Positions 6,346 to 12,245 of a stretch of 12,245 nucleotides of DNA are shown piece by piece. Under the pieces are notes generated by a model. It saw only the letters and a program-made list of their open reading frames with translations. It was not told where the DNA came from and ran no database searches. Location: contig DKKK01000032.1 in NCBI GenBank assembly GCA_002455215.1, forward strand, positions 1-12,245. Reading direction: 5' to 3'. Source of the DNA: Anaerolineales bacterium UBA6668. GTDB lineage: Bacteria > Chloroflexota > Anaerolineae > Anaerolineales > UBA6668. The position numbers and the translations under genes were made by a program. Each line of letters opens with the position of its first letter. Position 1 is the first letter of the stretch.

Positions 6346-6380
6346 AAGGGCACGCGCAATGATCAGGTGTATTGAGTGTG
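6346..6380 (+). repeat. Intergenic hairpin element, copy D (diverged)
   Basis: The stretch GCGCAATGATCAGGTGTATT (6354-6373) continued by GAGTGT aligns with copy C over 26 positions without gaps, with seven or so mismatches, and keeps the 9-nt loop (6359-6367). The 13-bp stem is not kept, but an alternative stem is possible: GCAC (6350-6353) with GTGC (6378-6381) and CAAT (6357-6360) with ATTG (6371-6374), separated by a 3x3 internal loop. It lies 41 bp after the phosphohexomutase stop codon. Confidence 0.55.
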
Positions 6381-6486
6381 CATTTCCAGTTAGATGATTG
6401 AACTATGGCTATTATTAAATGTGCAGTTTGCATTTTAAAATTTGTGAACCTTGCTAATGAGCAATGGGCACTTTGCGATTACTGAG

Positions 6487-6492
6487 TATAAT
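6487..6492 (+). promoter_or_regulatory. Possible -10 box upstream of the potassium importer gene
   Basis: TATAAT matches the consensus exactly. The sequence 17 bp upstream (6464-6469, ATGGGC) is a poor -35 box and there is no extended -10 TG. It would give a leader of about 125 nt. Low confidence because the region is AT-rich. Confidence 0.3.
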
Positions 6493-6624
6493 TAGGCACA
6501 GTTCCAAACTTGCTTATGTGCTTGAAACTATTTTTGACATAGGTCAGAGCTATGCTTTTTCCCTTAAGATTTAAGACAAAAGCACAATTTGCCCCCAAGT
6601 CAGGTATAAACCAAAGGAGTTATT

Positions 6625-8547
6625 ATGTTCCCCACACTTAGAAAATTTTTAATCGGTGCGCCCTTCCCAAACAGTCGAGATGCACACGAAAGAGTAGACA
6701 ATATTCGTGCATTGGCAATTTTTGCTTCTGACCCGATTAGTAGCAACGCATATGCTACCGAAGCGATTATGTCTGTACTTATTTTAATTAGCGTGGGTGC
6801 ATTGCAATTGACTTTACCCATTGCAACGGGTGTTGCCGCCTTGGTGGTGATGGTTGCAGTCAGCTATATTCAGACAATTTACCACTACCCGAATGAAGGC
6901 GGAGCGTACAGCGTTGCTAAGGACAATCTCGGTAAAAATGTGGCTTTACTTGCCGCCGCCGCCTTGCTGATAGACTACGTTTTGACAGTATCCGTCTCTG
7001 CCGCCGCAGGGGTTCGCGCTCTTACGTCTGCATTCCCGGTTCTATACGATTATCGCGTTTTGATTGCCACATTAGCAATCTTGTTCCTGATGTGGATCAA
7101 CTTACGCGGCATTCGGGAAAGCGGCACCATCTTCGCCGTACCCACTTATGCCTTTGTCATCGGTGTGCTGATCGTCGTGGTAATTGGCATTTACCGCTTA
7201 GTCACAGATACTTTGCCCCCCTTTGAACCGCCGCTTTTGGAACATCACGAAGTACATCATGGAGAAATTGTTGGCTTTGCCTATATCTACCTGCTCTTAC
7301 GAGCCTTTGCAGGAGGTTGTACAGCACTCACCGGCATTGAAGCGATTAGCAATGGGGTCAAAGCCTTCCGCAAACCAGAAGCCAAAAATGCGTCAATTAC
7401 GATGGTGTTTATGGCGATTACTGCAATGGCACTGTTTTTGGGGATTACATTTGTAGCGGTAAACCTATCTGCCAAAGTTGGGCTCATTCCAACCGAAACT
7501 GAGAGTGTGCTCTCTCAACTATCCCGTGCGGTAACAGGGGAAGGTCCACTGAAGATTATGTACTACTGGGTACAATTTACCACTATGGGAATTTTGTTTT
7601 TAGCCGCCAACACAGGTTTTCAAGACTTCCCCAGAGTCAGTTCCTACCTAGCAAAGGATGGGTTTTTACCCCGTTGGATGTCGAACCGCGGCGACCGTTT
7701 GGTGTATAGCACTGGCATTTTCGTTTTGACCGCCCTTTCCGTTTCAGTTGTGTGGATATTTGGCGCCAATGAAATTGCCATGTTACCGCTGTATGCCATA
7801 GGTGTTATGTTGTGCTTCACCCTTTCGCAAGCTGGAATGGGCGTACTCTTTGGCAAAATCGCCAAACTGAAGCCCGGCGAAACACTCAAAACCAGCGTGA
7901 CCAACGTTCACTACGAAACCAATGTGCGTATTAAACAGTTTTTCAGTTTCTTTGGTGCAACAATTACCGGTATTGTTCTGATTATCTTAATTTCTACCAA
8001 GTTTTTGAATGGTGCATGGATTGTTGTGATGGCTATCCCATTAATTTATCTGCTTTTCCAGGCTATTCACAAGCACTATGAAAATGTAGCACAGAAGTTA
8101 AGCACCCGCGACTTTGATATTTCCACCTTGCCGGGTATTGCAGATATTGTACTTGTACCCATCGGTGATGTGAATCGCGGTACGTTACGCGCCCTGCAAT
8201 ATGCCAAACGCTTTGCCAGCAAAGTGCGTGCAGTGGTCATTATCACGGGTGACGAGATGGAAGAACGGTTTATGCGCCGTTGGGAGCGTTTCCCTGCCAT
8301 TACAGCAGGAGTAGAGTTGAAGAAAATCCCCTATGACTATCGAGATATTTTGACTCCCTTGAGTGATTACATCCGAGAAGTGAATGATATTGAATACAAT
8401 ATCGAGCTCGTCACCGTTGTCATTCCAGAGTTTGTTGCAACTACGCGCTGGGAACGTGCGTTACACAACGGAACTGCTGATTTGCTCCGTAGGCGCTTAC
8501 AAAATATGCCGGATGTCGTCATTATTGATGTGCCTTATGTGGTATAA
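6625..8547 (+). CDS. kimA: KimA-type potassium importer (APC superfamily)
   Basis: The 640-residue protein has about 12 hydrophobic segments up to about residue 465, then a soluble C-terminal domain of about 170 residues, the architecture of KimA (YdaO), a high-affinity proton-coupled K+ importer of Bacillus subtilis. Similarity to that protein as I recall it runs end to end: FLIGAPF (8-14), FASDPISSNAYATE (33-46), YPNEGGAYSVAKDNLG (88-103), IDYVLTVSVSAAAG (116-129), AFAGGCTALTGIEAISNG (227-244), AANTGFQDFP, NRGDRL, LPLYAIGV and a C-terminal RWERALHNGTADLLRRRL. Residues corresponding to ion-site positions, D36, Y43, Y118, T121 and S125, fall at the same numbers. AAAGGAG at 6613-6619 lies 5 nt before the ATG. 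A His-rich loop (EHHEVHHGE, 206-214) is unusual. Other APC amino acid permeases are a less likely alternative. Transported ion is inferred. Confidence 0.85.
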   Translation: MFPTLRKFLIGAPFPNSRDAHERVDNIRALAIFASDPISSNAYATEAIMSVLILISVGALQLTLPIATGVAALVVMVAVSYIQTIYHYPNEGGAYSVAKDNLGKNVALLAAAALLIDYVLTVSVSAAAGVRALTSAFPVLYDYRVLIATLAILFLMWINLRGIRESGTIFAVPTYAFVIGVLIVVVIGIYRLVTDTLPPFEPPLLEHHEVHHGEIVGFAYIYLLLRAFAGGCTALTGIEAISNGVKAFRKPEAKNASITMVFMAITAMALFLGITFVAVNLSAKVGLIPTETESVLSQLSRAVTGEGPLKIMYYWVQFTTMGILFLAANTGFQDFPRVSSYLAKDGFLPRWMSNRGDRLVYSTGIFVLTALSVSVVWIFGANEIAMLPLYAIGVMLCFTLSQAGMGVLFGKIAKLKPGETLKTSVTNVHYETNVRIKQFFSFFGATITGIVLIILISTKFLNGAWIVVMAIPLIYLLFQAIHKHYENVAQKLSTRDFDISTLPGIADIVLVPIGDVNRGTLRALQYAKRFASKVRAVVIITGDEMEERFMRRWERFPAITAGVELKKIPYDYRDILTPLSDYIREVNDIEYNIELVTVVIPEFVATTRWERALHNGTADLLRRRLQNMPDVVIIDVPYVV

Positions 8548-8560
8548 ATCAGAGAATATT

Positions 8561-8626
8561 GAACGAAAATGAAGATGCAATTGAAAACCCGAGTCAGAAT
8601 AAGTTGTGCTATTCTGCCTTTCGTTC
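8561..8626 (+). promoter_or_regulatory. Nested inverted repeats after the potassium importer gene
   Basis: An outer stem GAACGAAA (8561-8568) with TTTCGTTC (8619-8626) encloses an inner stem CAGAATA (8595-8601) with TATTCTG (8610-8616) and an 8-nt loop. No T-run follows. It starts 13 bp after the importer stop codon, so it may stabilise or end that mRNA in a factor-dependent way. The pairing is seen directly; the role is inferred. Confidence 0.45.
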
Positions 8627-8679
8627 TAATCAATCGATAGATTAATAAACTCTCATTTGCAACTTGCAAAAAATTAATC
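8627..8679. repeat. Further palindromes upstream of htrA
   Basis: TAATCAATCGATAGATTA (8627-8644) is an 18-bp palindrome broken by one mismatched pair and centred on ATCGAT, a plausible operator shape. GATTAAT (8640-8646) pairs with ATTAATC (8673-8679), enclosing TTTGCAACTTGCAAA (about 8656-8670), itself a palindrome with an unpaired centre. No clear sigma70 promoter for htrA is seen here. Confidence 0.4.
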
Positions 8680-8681
8680 AT

Positions 8682-8725
8682 TTGGGTGTATCCTTCTGAA
8701 AATTTTTCGATAAAGGTACACCCAA
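8682..8725 (+). promoter_or_regulatory. Hairpin that includes the htrA ribosome-binding site
   Basis: TTGGGTGTA (8682-8690) is perfectly complementary to TACACCCAA (8717-8725). With T8691 bulged, CCTT (8692-8695) pairs with AAGG (8713-8716), giving 13 pairs around a 17-nt AT-rich loop. AAAGG (8712-8716) is the best Shine-Dalgarno candidate for the ATG at 8727, so the stem would hide it. It could be an RNA switch or thermometer, or a DNA operator; the sequence alone does not decide. Confidence 0.55.
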
Positions 8726-8726
8726 C

Positions 8727-9902
8727 ATGTTTAAAGCCAACGTTTTCTTGCCCATTCTTGCCGGTTCAACGCTCATGCTGGCAAGCATTGCGTGTTTTCC
8801 CACTGCCAGCACACGCATCGGCTCGGCAGTGGGCAGTCACACCGAATTACCCGCCCCCACCAGCCAACCCGCCGTGGTTGCCATCTCCAATCCAACGATA
8901 GAGAGCAATCCAGCGGCTGTTGTTTCCATCACAGAAGAGACCTTGTTCAATGAAATCTATACGCGCACAGCGCCATCTGTGGTACGTATTGATGTTTTTA
9001 CCCAAACAGGTGGTGGTGAAGGTTCTGGTTTTATCTTAGATACAGAAGGACATATTGTCACCAATGCGCATGTCGTTAACTCGGCAGAGCAAATCCGTGT
9101 GAGTTTCTTTGACGGCTTTTCTACTCCGGCAAAAGTAATTGGCGTGGATGGCGACAGCGACTTGGCGGTGATAAAAGTGGATGTAGATGCTAGCCTCCTA
9201 CGCCCGATTGCACTGGGCGATTCAGATATTGTGCAAGTGGGGCAACGGGCAATCGCGCTAGGAAGTCCATTTGGGCAAAGTTGGACACTCACCACGGGTA
9301 TTGTCAGCGCTGTCGGGCGGAGCATTCAGGGGTTTCAAAGTCAGTATACCATCCCCGAAGCAATTCAAACCGACGCGGCAATTAATCCGGGCAATTCCGG
9401 TGGACCGTTGATGAATGCAGACGGCGAAGTAATTGGGGTCAATGCGCAAATTATCTCTGAAAGTGGCTCCAACTCCGGTATTGGCTTTGCCATCCCCGTC
9501 AATATTGTCAAGCGTATCGTGCCTGAACTCATTCAAAATGGCAAATTTGAATACGCCTACTTAGGCATTCAAGGGGGCGGGGTCACTGCCGAATTTTTAC
9601 AAGCCAATGACCTGCCTACTAACGTGCGTGGCGTCGTGGTTGCGACAACCACTCCCGGCGGTCCAGCTGAGCAGGCGGGTGTGAAAGCCGCCACCGGAGA
9701 GCGTAATGTAAACGGCATTCCGGTAGCGATTGGCGCGGATGTAATTACGGCTATTAATGGGCAATCTGTGCAAGAAATGGGCGACCTAATTGCCTATTTT
9801 GTCAAACAAACCCGCCCAGGTGATAGTGTTACTTTAACTGTCTTGCGTGATGGGCAATCAATGGAAATTTCAGTAACGCTTGGAAAACGCCCGAATAGCT
9901 AG
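8727..9902 (+). CDS. htrA: HtrA/DegP-type serine protease with one PDZ domain
   Basis: HtrA proteins degrade misfolded proteins in the cell envelope. The 391-residue protein has an N-terminal hydrophobic segment (about 5-23) that ends LASIAC with Cys23, suggesting a lipoprotein signal, though Ser at -3 is not the usual residue; it may instead be a simple signal peptide or anchor. A low-complexity linker rich in Ser, Thr and Pro follows (about 25-70). The trypsin-like domain (about 72-265) has an intact catalytic triad: H115 in TNAHVV, D145 in DSDLAV and S224 in GNSGGPL. One PDZ domain covers about 278-387, with YLGIQGG and GADVITAINGQSV. One PDZ domain resembles DegS/HtrA-type members rather than DegP with two. 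The gene stands alone, behind a palindromic leader and convergent with panE. Confidence 0.93.
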   Translation: MFKANVFLPILAGSTLMLASIACFPTASTRIGSAVGSHTELPAPTSQPAVVAISNPTIESNPAAVVSITEETLFNEIYTRTAPSVVRIDVFTQTGGGEGSGFILDTEGHIVTNAHVVNSAEQIRVSFFDGFSTPAKVIGVDGDSDLAVIKVDVDASLLRPIALGDSDIVQVGQRAIALGSPFGQSWTLTTGIVSAVGRSIQGFQSQYTIPEAIQTDAAINPGNSGGPLMNADGEVIGVNAQIISESGSNSGIGFAIPVNIVKRIVPELIQNGKFEYAYLGIQGGGVTAEFLQANDLPTNVRGVVVATTTPGGPAEQAGVKAATGERNVNGIPVAIGADVITAINGQSVQEMGDLIAYFVKQTRPGDSVTLTVLRDGQSMEISVTLGKRPNS

Positions 9903-9919
9903 CCTATTCTCAGCAAATT

Positions 9920-9976
9920 TATATTTGACACGGGTGCGTTTGGCGCACATGCCGAATATAACCCGTGTCAAATATA
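9920..9976. repeat. 16-bp perfect inverted repeat between htrA and panE
   Basis: TATATTTGACACGGGT (9920-9935) is perfectly complementary to ACCCGTGTCAAATATA (9961-9976), with a 25-nt loop that can itself pair TGCG (9935-9938) with CGCA (9944-9947). It lies between two convergent stop codons (9902 and 10016), the usual place of a shared terminator, but neither strand has a T-run after the stem. Loop bases 9951-9963 match the reverse complement of 586-598 (start of hairpin copy A) at 12 of 13 positions. It may be a factor-dependent terminator, an mRNA 3' stabiliser or a small palindromic repeat. Confidence 0.6.
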
Positions 9977-10015
9977 GCCAGTTCCAATCGTTGGTAGCCT
10001 AACGTGTCTGGCAGA

Positions 10016-10945
10016 CTAGTCAGCCGGCTGAAGGGCTGTAACGAGAGAGAACAATACCTGATTGGTGGGGACAGCAATTCCGCAAGCTTCTGCCAGTGCA
10101 ACAATTTTGCCCGTAATCGCGTCAATTTCAGTCAGACGCCCGTTTTCGACATCTTGAAGCATAGATGAGCGATTGGTGGCTGTGCTTGCGGCAATCGACT
10201 CGACGAGCGCCAGCGGATTAGGGGGTAAGCGCATCCCATAGGCTTGCGCCACCTGTGCCGTTTCTGCCACTACCGCTTGCAAGAGCGCATGTGCCTGTGG
10301 GCGATTCAGCACTTCTCCATTTGGAATGCGAAGCAAGGCGGTGATGGGGTTAATTGCGGCATTGGCAAGCAATTTCCCCCAGGCTTGTTCGGCGATGTGG
10401 GGGGTGAGCAGGGCGGGAAAACCCGCTTGTGTAAATAGCTCGGCAACTTGGGCGATTTTATTTGCCAATGTGGGGGTGGGGTTTTCTCCCTGCCCCAACC
10501 AAGTGTTTCCTCCACCGGCATAGCGCACTACCCCGGGCGCTAGCATTGCCGCCCCTTGCGTGGTAACGCCCCACACCGCCCGCTCTTCGCCAACCGCTTG
10601 CGCCAGCACTTCCCAATTCCCCAGCCCGTTTTGCAGGGTAATGGCAATACCATCGGCAGTGAGCGTTTCTTGGGCTTGTTGGGCAGAACGAGCAGTCTGG
10701 TAGCTTTTGGTCAATACCAAGACCACGTCGGCTCCTCGTGCCAGTTTGGTTTGCTGAGTGACTGGCAAACGCACATGAGAACGCTTCACTTGCCCAGCGC
10801 TTTCTTCCTCCACCCAAATCCCCTGACGTTGCAATGCTTCCAAGCCAAGTTTCCAACTGCCTAGCAATGTGACATCTGCCAGTGGGGCGAGTTTTGCCGC
10901 AAACAAGCACGCCAATGCGCCGGTACCAAGAATTGTAATATTCAT
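10016..10945 (-). CDS. panE: 2-dehydropantoate 2-reductase (ketopantoate reductase)
   Basis: This enzyme reduces 2-dehydropantoate to pantoate with NADPH, the second step of pantothenate and coenzyme A synthesis. The 309-residue length is normal. The N-terminal Rossmann domain starts with MNITILGTGALACLFA (1-16); the family usually has Gly where Ala12 stands, a minor variation. LTKSYQT (78-84) and LQNGLGN (104-110) follow. The C-terminal helical domain has WGKLLANAAINPITAL (189-204), with K191 in the place of the catalytic lysine, and SSMLQDVENGRLTEIDAITG (260-279), with E273 in the substrate-binding stretch. The ATG is preceded on its strand by a weak ATGGA ribosome-binding sequence. It reads leftward, convergent with htrA and divergent from rpsO. 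No other pantothenate gene is nearby. Confidence 0.94.
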   Translation of the reverse strand: MNITILGTGALACLFAAKLAPLADVTLLGSWKLGLEALQRQGIWVEEESAGQVKRSHVRLPVTQQTKLARGADVVLVLTKSYQTARSAQQAQETLTADGIAITLQNGLGNWEVLAQAVGEERAVWGVTTQGAAMLAPGVVRYAGGGNTWLGQGENPTPTLANKIAQVAELFTQAGFPALLTPHIAEQAWGKLLANAAINPITALLRIPNGEVLNRPQAHALLQAVVAETAQVAQAYGMRLPPNPLALVESIAASTATNRSSMLQDVENGRLTEIDAITGKIVALAEACGIAVPTNQVLFSLVTALQPAD

Positions 10946-10989
10946 AAGAATTCCATCAAAATAAAACGAATTGAACTATATTGGGCAAA

Positions 10990-11037
10990 GGTCAGATTTC
11001 CGCTTTTTTTCTTAAGGAAAGAAACATAATTCTGACC
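10990..11037. repeat. Inverted repeat between the divergent panE and rpsO genes
   Basis: GGTCAGATTTCC (10990-11001) can pair first with GGAAA (11016-11020) and then, past a 10-nt bulge, with TCTGACC (11031-11037). It lies 22 bp upstream of the rpsO -10 box and 44 bp before the panE start, where a DNA-binding site could affect both genes. A T-rich run (about 11003-11013) fills the loop. No known operator is recognised. Confidence 0.4.
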
Positions 11038-11056
11038 CGAGTCGAATACAAAATTA

Positions 11057-11065
11057 TGCTATAAT
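11057..11065 (+). promoter_or_regulatory. Extended -10 promoter of rpsO
   Basis: TGCTATAAT is a perfect extended -10 element (TG at 11057-11058, TATAAT at 11060-11065). The -35 region at 17 bp spacing (CCGAGT) is poor, as expected for this promoter type. Transcription would start near 11072 and give a leader of about 87 nt before rpsO. Confidence 0.7.
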
Positions 11066-11083
11066 TTTTGGCTGTTGACTAGC

Positions 11084-11128
11084 CCTGCAAGGTGGTTTGC
11101 GTAAGCGACTCTCTCGCAGGTGACCTGC
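11084..11128 (+). promoter_or_regulatory. Structured rpsO leader with alternative hairpins
   Basis: GCAGG (11116-11120) can pair either with CCTGC upstream (11084-11088) or with CCTGC downstream (11124-11128, loop TGA). Smaller hairpins GCAA/TTGC (11087-11100) and GCGA/TCGC (11105-11117) lie between. The ribosome-binding site AGGAG (11146-11150) follows. rpsO leaders in several phyla bind S15 and switch structure; this one has the right place and shape, but no specific known class is recognised. Confidence 0.5.
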
Positions 11129-11158
11129 AAAAATTTATTCTCATCAGGAGCAGACGTC

Positions 11159-11434
11159 ATGTCTATTACCAAATCTGCAAAACAAGAAGTCATTACTTCG
11201 CATCAACGCGCCGCGGGAGACACCGGTTCCCCCGAAGTGCAAATCGCCATTCTTTCGACCCGTATCAACAACTTGACCGAACACTTGCGCACACACTCCA
11301 AAGACAATTCTTCGCGCCGTGGTTTGCTTAAGTTGGTCGGCGCACGCCGCCGTCACTTGCGTTACTTGCAAAGGCACAACCCAGAAGCCTACAAAAAACT
11401 GGTTGCTGAGCTGAACTTGCGGGTACGCAACTAA
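11159..11434 (+). CDS. rpsO: 30S ribosomal protein S15
   Basis: S15 is a primary binding protein of the 16S rRNA central domain and often represses its own mRNA. The 91-residue product is close to the usual 89 and carries the full family pattern: [12 protein letters not shown] at the start, [17 protein letters not shown] (20-36), [19 protein letters not shown] (38-56), [12 protein letters not shown] (59-70) and a C-terminal YKKLVAEL. The start is chosen by AGGAG at 11146-11150, 8 nt before the ATG. An in-frame start at 11120 would begin inside the leader hairpins and is rejected. A strong terminator follows at 11450-11481, then pnp. Confidence 0.97.
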   Translation: MSITKSAKQEVITSHQRAAGDTGSPEVQIAILSTRINNLTEHLRTHSKDNSSRRGLLKLVGARRRHLRYLQRHNPEAYKKLVAELNLRVRN

Positions 11435-11449
11435 ACTGGCTCCTTTGAC

Positions 11450-11481
11450 AAAAAGCGTGTGACGGGTTCTACACGCTTTTT
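11450..11481 (+). terminator. Intrinsic terminator between rpsO and pnp
   Basis: AAAAAGCGTGT (11450-11460) is perfectly complementary to ACACGCTTTTT (11471-11481), with a 10-nt loop and a T-run. It follows the rpsO stop by 15 bp. pnp must then be transcribed by read-through or from its own promoter, as in the rpsO-pnp arrangement of Escherichia coli. Confidence 0.92.
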
Positions 11482-11510
11482 GTTCATTTTATCGTTTTTT
11501 AGCGCGTATC

Positions 11511-11599
11511 CTTGGGCATTGGCAGAAGACCAGCATTGGCATAACAGCCAGCGCGGAAGAAGCGTTCGCTCTTTGACTGGTTTTCTTCCAGTTCCCAAG
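11511..11599 (+). promoter_or_regulatory. Long structured leader of pnp
   Basis: CTTGGG (11511-11516) pairs with CCCAAG (11594-11599). Inside, GAAGA-CCAG (11525-11533) pairs with CTGG-(TTT)-TCTTC (11577-11588, three-base bulge). Two hairpins sit within: TGGC/GCCA near 11536-11550 and AGC-GTTC-GCT near 11561-11570. The whole forms a branched stem of about 90 nt just before pnp, in the position where the E. coli pnp mRNA has the RNase III hairpin used for autoregulation. Its function here is inferred by analogy. Confidence 0.5.
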
Positions 11600-11625
11600 A
11601 TCCTTAATCTATAACAATCAATTCT

Positions 11626-12245
11626 ATGTTTGACGTAAAAGAATATTCCGTACTGTTAGGCAATGACCTAATCACGATTGAAACTGGGAAACTCGCCCGC
11701 CTAGCGGCAGGTGCTGTAACCATTCGCCAAGGCGACACACTCTTGCTAGTAGCCGCCACCATGAAGAAAGAAACCCCGCCCGACTTGGACTTCTTTCCCC
11801 TTAGTGTAGATTTTGAAGAACGAATGTATGCCGCCGGGCGCATCCCGGGCTCGTTTTTCCGCCGCGAAGGCAGACCCAGTGAGCAAGCCATTTTAATGTC
11901 ACGCTTGTTGGACCGCCCATTGCGCCCACTCTTCCCCGAAGATTTCCGCAATGAAGTACAAATTGTCATCACGCCACTTTCGGTAGACCATGAAGTTCAA
12001 CCGGATATCTTGGGCATTATCGGTGCTAGCGCCGCGCTCACCATTTCCGACGTGCCTTTTGGCGTTGCGCCATTTGACGGACCTATCAGCGCTGTGCGAG
12101 TCGGTTTAATTGATGGGGAGTTTGTGGTCAATCCGACTTACTCTCAAATGGAGCATTCTAGCTTGAATTTGCGTATGGCTGGCACACGCGATGCAATTTT
12201 GATGGTGGAATGTGGCGCGCAAGAAATTGCCGAAGATGTGATGGT
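11626..12245 (+). CDS. pnp: Polyribonucleotide nucleotidyltransferase (PNPase), 5' part
   Basis: PNPase is a phosphorolytic 3'-5' exoribonuclease, trimeric, and often part of the RNA degradosome. The window ends inside the gene: about 206 codons are visible of the usual 700-750, covering the first RNase PH domain only. Signatures are [20 protein letters not shown] (about 40-59), [20 protein letters not shown] (61-80), EGRPSE (81-86) and [15 protein letters not shown] (90-104). No Shine-Dalgarno sequence lies before the ATG at 11626; the upstream bases are AT-rich (CTATAACAATCAATTCT). Together with the structured leader at 11511-11599 this suggests regulated or weak initiation. rpsO lies upstream beyond a terminator, the classic pairing of these genes. 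Confidence 0.96.
   Translation, partial: MFDVKEYSVLLGNDLITIETGKLARLAAGAVTIRQGDTLLLVAATMKKETPPDLDFFPLSVDFEERMYAAGRIPGSFFRREGRPSEQAILMSRLLDRPLRPLFPEDFRNEVQIVITPLSVDHEVQPDILGIIGASAALTISDVPFGVAPFDGPISAVRVGLIDGEFVVNPTYSQMEHSSLNLRMAGTRDAILMVECGAQEIAEDVM

Larger units (their letters stand above)
6305..6624 (+). other. 320-bp non-coding region before the potassium importer gene
   Basis: No gene is seen. It holds hairpin copy D (6346-6380), a small hairpin TTGCT/AGCAA (6451-6464), a -10-like TATAAT (6487-6492) with only a poor -35, and an inverted repeat GCACA/TGTGC around 6495-6521. A TTGACA (6534-6539) has no -10 at usual spacing; it overlaps a short dyad TGAC-ATAG-GTCA (6535-6546) that could be an operator. 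I see no intrinsic terminator after the phosphohexomutase gene and no recognisable c-di-AMP (ydaO) riboswitch. The true promoter of the importer gene is not settled. Confidence 0.6.

Noticed and set aside
6534..6562. Promoter using the TTGACA at 6534-6539
   Set aside because: No acceptable -10 box lies 15-19 bp downstream; the nearest TATGCT is at 11 bp and TAAGAT at 25 bp.
6305..6624. c-di-AMP (ydaO) riboswitch before the KimA-like gene
   Set aside because: None of the conserved sequence blocks that I recall is present in either strand.
11120..11158. Upstream in-frame start for rpsO
   Set aside because: It lies within the leader hairpins. The ATG at 11159 has a well spaced AGGAG and matches the normal S15 N terminus.
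1..12245. Defence, phage, CRISPR or mobile element system
   Set aside because: All genes are housekeeping, transport or envelope genes. There are no transposases, integrases, direct-repeat arrays or toxin-antitoxin pairs.

Overview
The window looks like ordinary chromosome from a bacterium of moderate GC content. Its ribosomal protein S21, with a motif of the RFRKK...RKRWFVSKSE type, and its IF-1, with [10 protein letters not shown]...YDLTRGRI, most resemble Chloroflexota (Anaerolineae-like) proteins as I remember them. That placement is inference from recalled sequences. I see no mobile element, CRISPR array, phage gene or defence island.

Layout from left to right: (1) a consensus sigma70 promoter and a non-coding stretch ending in two terminator-like hairpins; (2) rpsU and infA, rightward; (3) a bidirectional terminator; (4) a leftward gene for a membrane-anchored protein of 14 propeller repeats; (5) a rightward cluster of folP, prmC and a phosphohexomutase; (6) a KimA-type potassium importer behind a 320-bp non-coding stretch; (7) an HtrA-type protease behind a strongly palindromic region; (8) a convergent, leftward panE; (9) rpsO and the 5' part of pnp, rightward, each with a structured leader and separated by a strong terminator.

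The coding content is mainly housekeeping: translation (S21, IF-1, S15, release-factor methylation), folate and pantothenate synthesis, sugar phosphate metabolism, RNA turnover, potassium uptake and envelope protein quality control. rpsO followed by pnp is a widely conserved pair.

The interest is in the non-coding DNA. A hairpin of about 35 nt with a 13-bp stem and a 9-nt loop occurs in recognisable form at four intergenic sites (589-623, 971-1005, 2995-3029, 6346-6380). The two intact copies differ by compensatory base changes, so the structure appears conserved. folP and the propeller gene are served by divergent predicted promoters that share one footprint, and the folP promoter sits so close to its ATG that the mRNA should be leaderless. 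The ribosome-binding sites of rpsU and htrA lie in hairpins, and rpsO and pnp have leaders that suggest autoregulation. None of these structures has been folded by computer or searched against a database here.
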